A stretch of 6,275 nucleotides of DNA, from contig DDJS01000085.1 in the NCBI GenBank assembly GCA_002339165.1, positions 1 to 6,275 on the forward strand, given 5' to 3'. Both the position numbers and the translations under genes were made by a program. The stretch comes from Cellvibrionales bacterium UBA2618 (lineage in GTDB: Bacteria; Pseudomonadota; Gammaproteobacteria; Pseudomonadales; Porticoccaceae). The notes under the pieces are model-generated. The model was not told the DNA's origin and searched no databases. It saw only the letters and a list, made by a program, of their open reading frames with translations. Every line of letters starts with the position of its first letter. Positions within the stretch are counted from its first letter, which is position 1. Positions 6,259 to 6,275 of the stretch are shown here, piece after piece.

Positions 6259-6275
6259 AACAGTAAGTCGTTAAA

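Overview
The window looks like chromosomal DNA of a Gram-negative bacterium, most likely a gammaproteobacterium. The evidence is base composition near 50% GC by eye, export signals on several products, and gene families common in that group: a periplasmic S1/P1 nuclease, a family 25 lipopolysaccharide-type glycosyltransferase and an EstA-like lipase. The exact lineage cannot be told from sequence reading alone. No tRNA, rRNA, CRISPR array, transposase, integrase or phage gene was seen.

Layout. Positions 1-369 (+) hold the 3' part of a gene for a small exported protein of unknown family. Its stop codon lies in the first unit of a degenerate 14-bp tandem repeat (363-460), and a non-coding stretch follows to 863. 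Positions 864-1742 (+) encode a complete secreted S1/P1-type zinc nuclease. It converges, with a 16-nt gap, on a minus-strand pair. That pair is a membrane-anchored LTA synthase/MdoB-like transferase of the alkaline phosphatase superfamily (4583 down to 2520) and a family 25 glycosyltransferase (2523 down to 1759). The two overlap by 4 nt (ATGA), so they are probably one translationally coupled operon. A 16-bp near-palindrome lies just upstream of the operon. A further 334-nt gap separates it from an exported serine lipase/esterase on the minus strand (5673 down to 4918). The last 600 nt contain no recognised gene. They hold one short plus-strand ORF with a good ribosome binding site at 6160-6258.

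How the genes fit together. The four recognised products act in the envelope or at the cytoplasmic face of the inner membrane. The glycosyltransferase and the transferase are the only pair with a clear structural link. The simplest reading is that one builds a cell-surface or periplasmic glycan and the other adds a phospho-alcohol group such as phosphoglycerol. The nuclease and lipase look like independent scavenging or hydrolytic enzymes. I see no strong evidence for a wholly new system. The best leads are the coupled pair with its palindrome, the 14-bp repeat array and the unknown exported protein.
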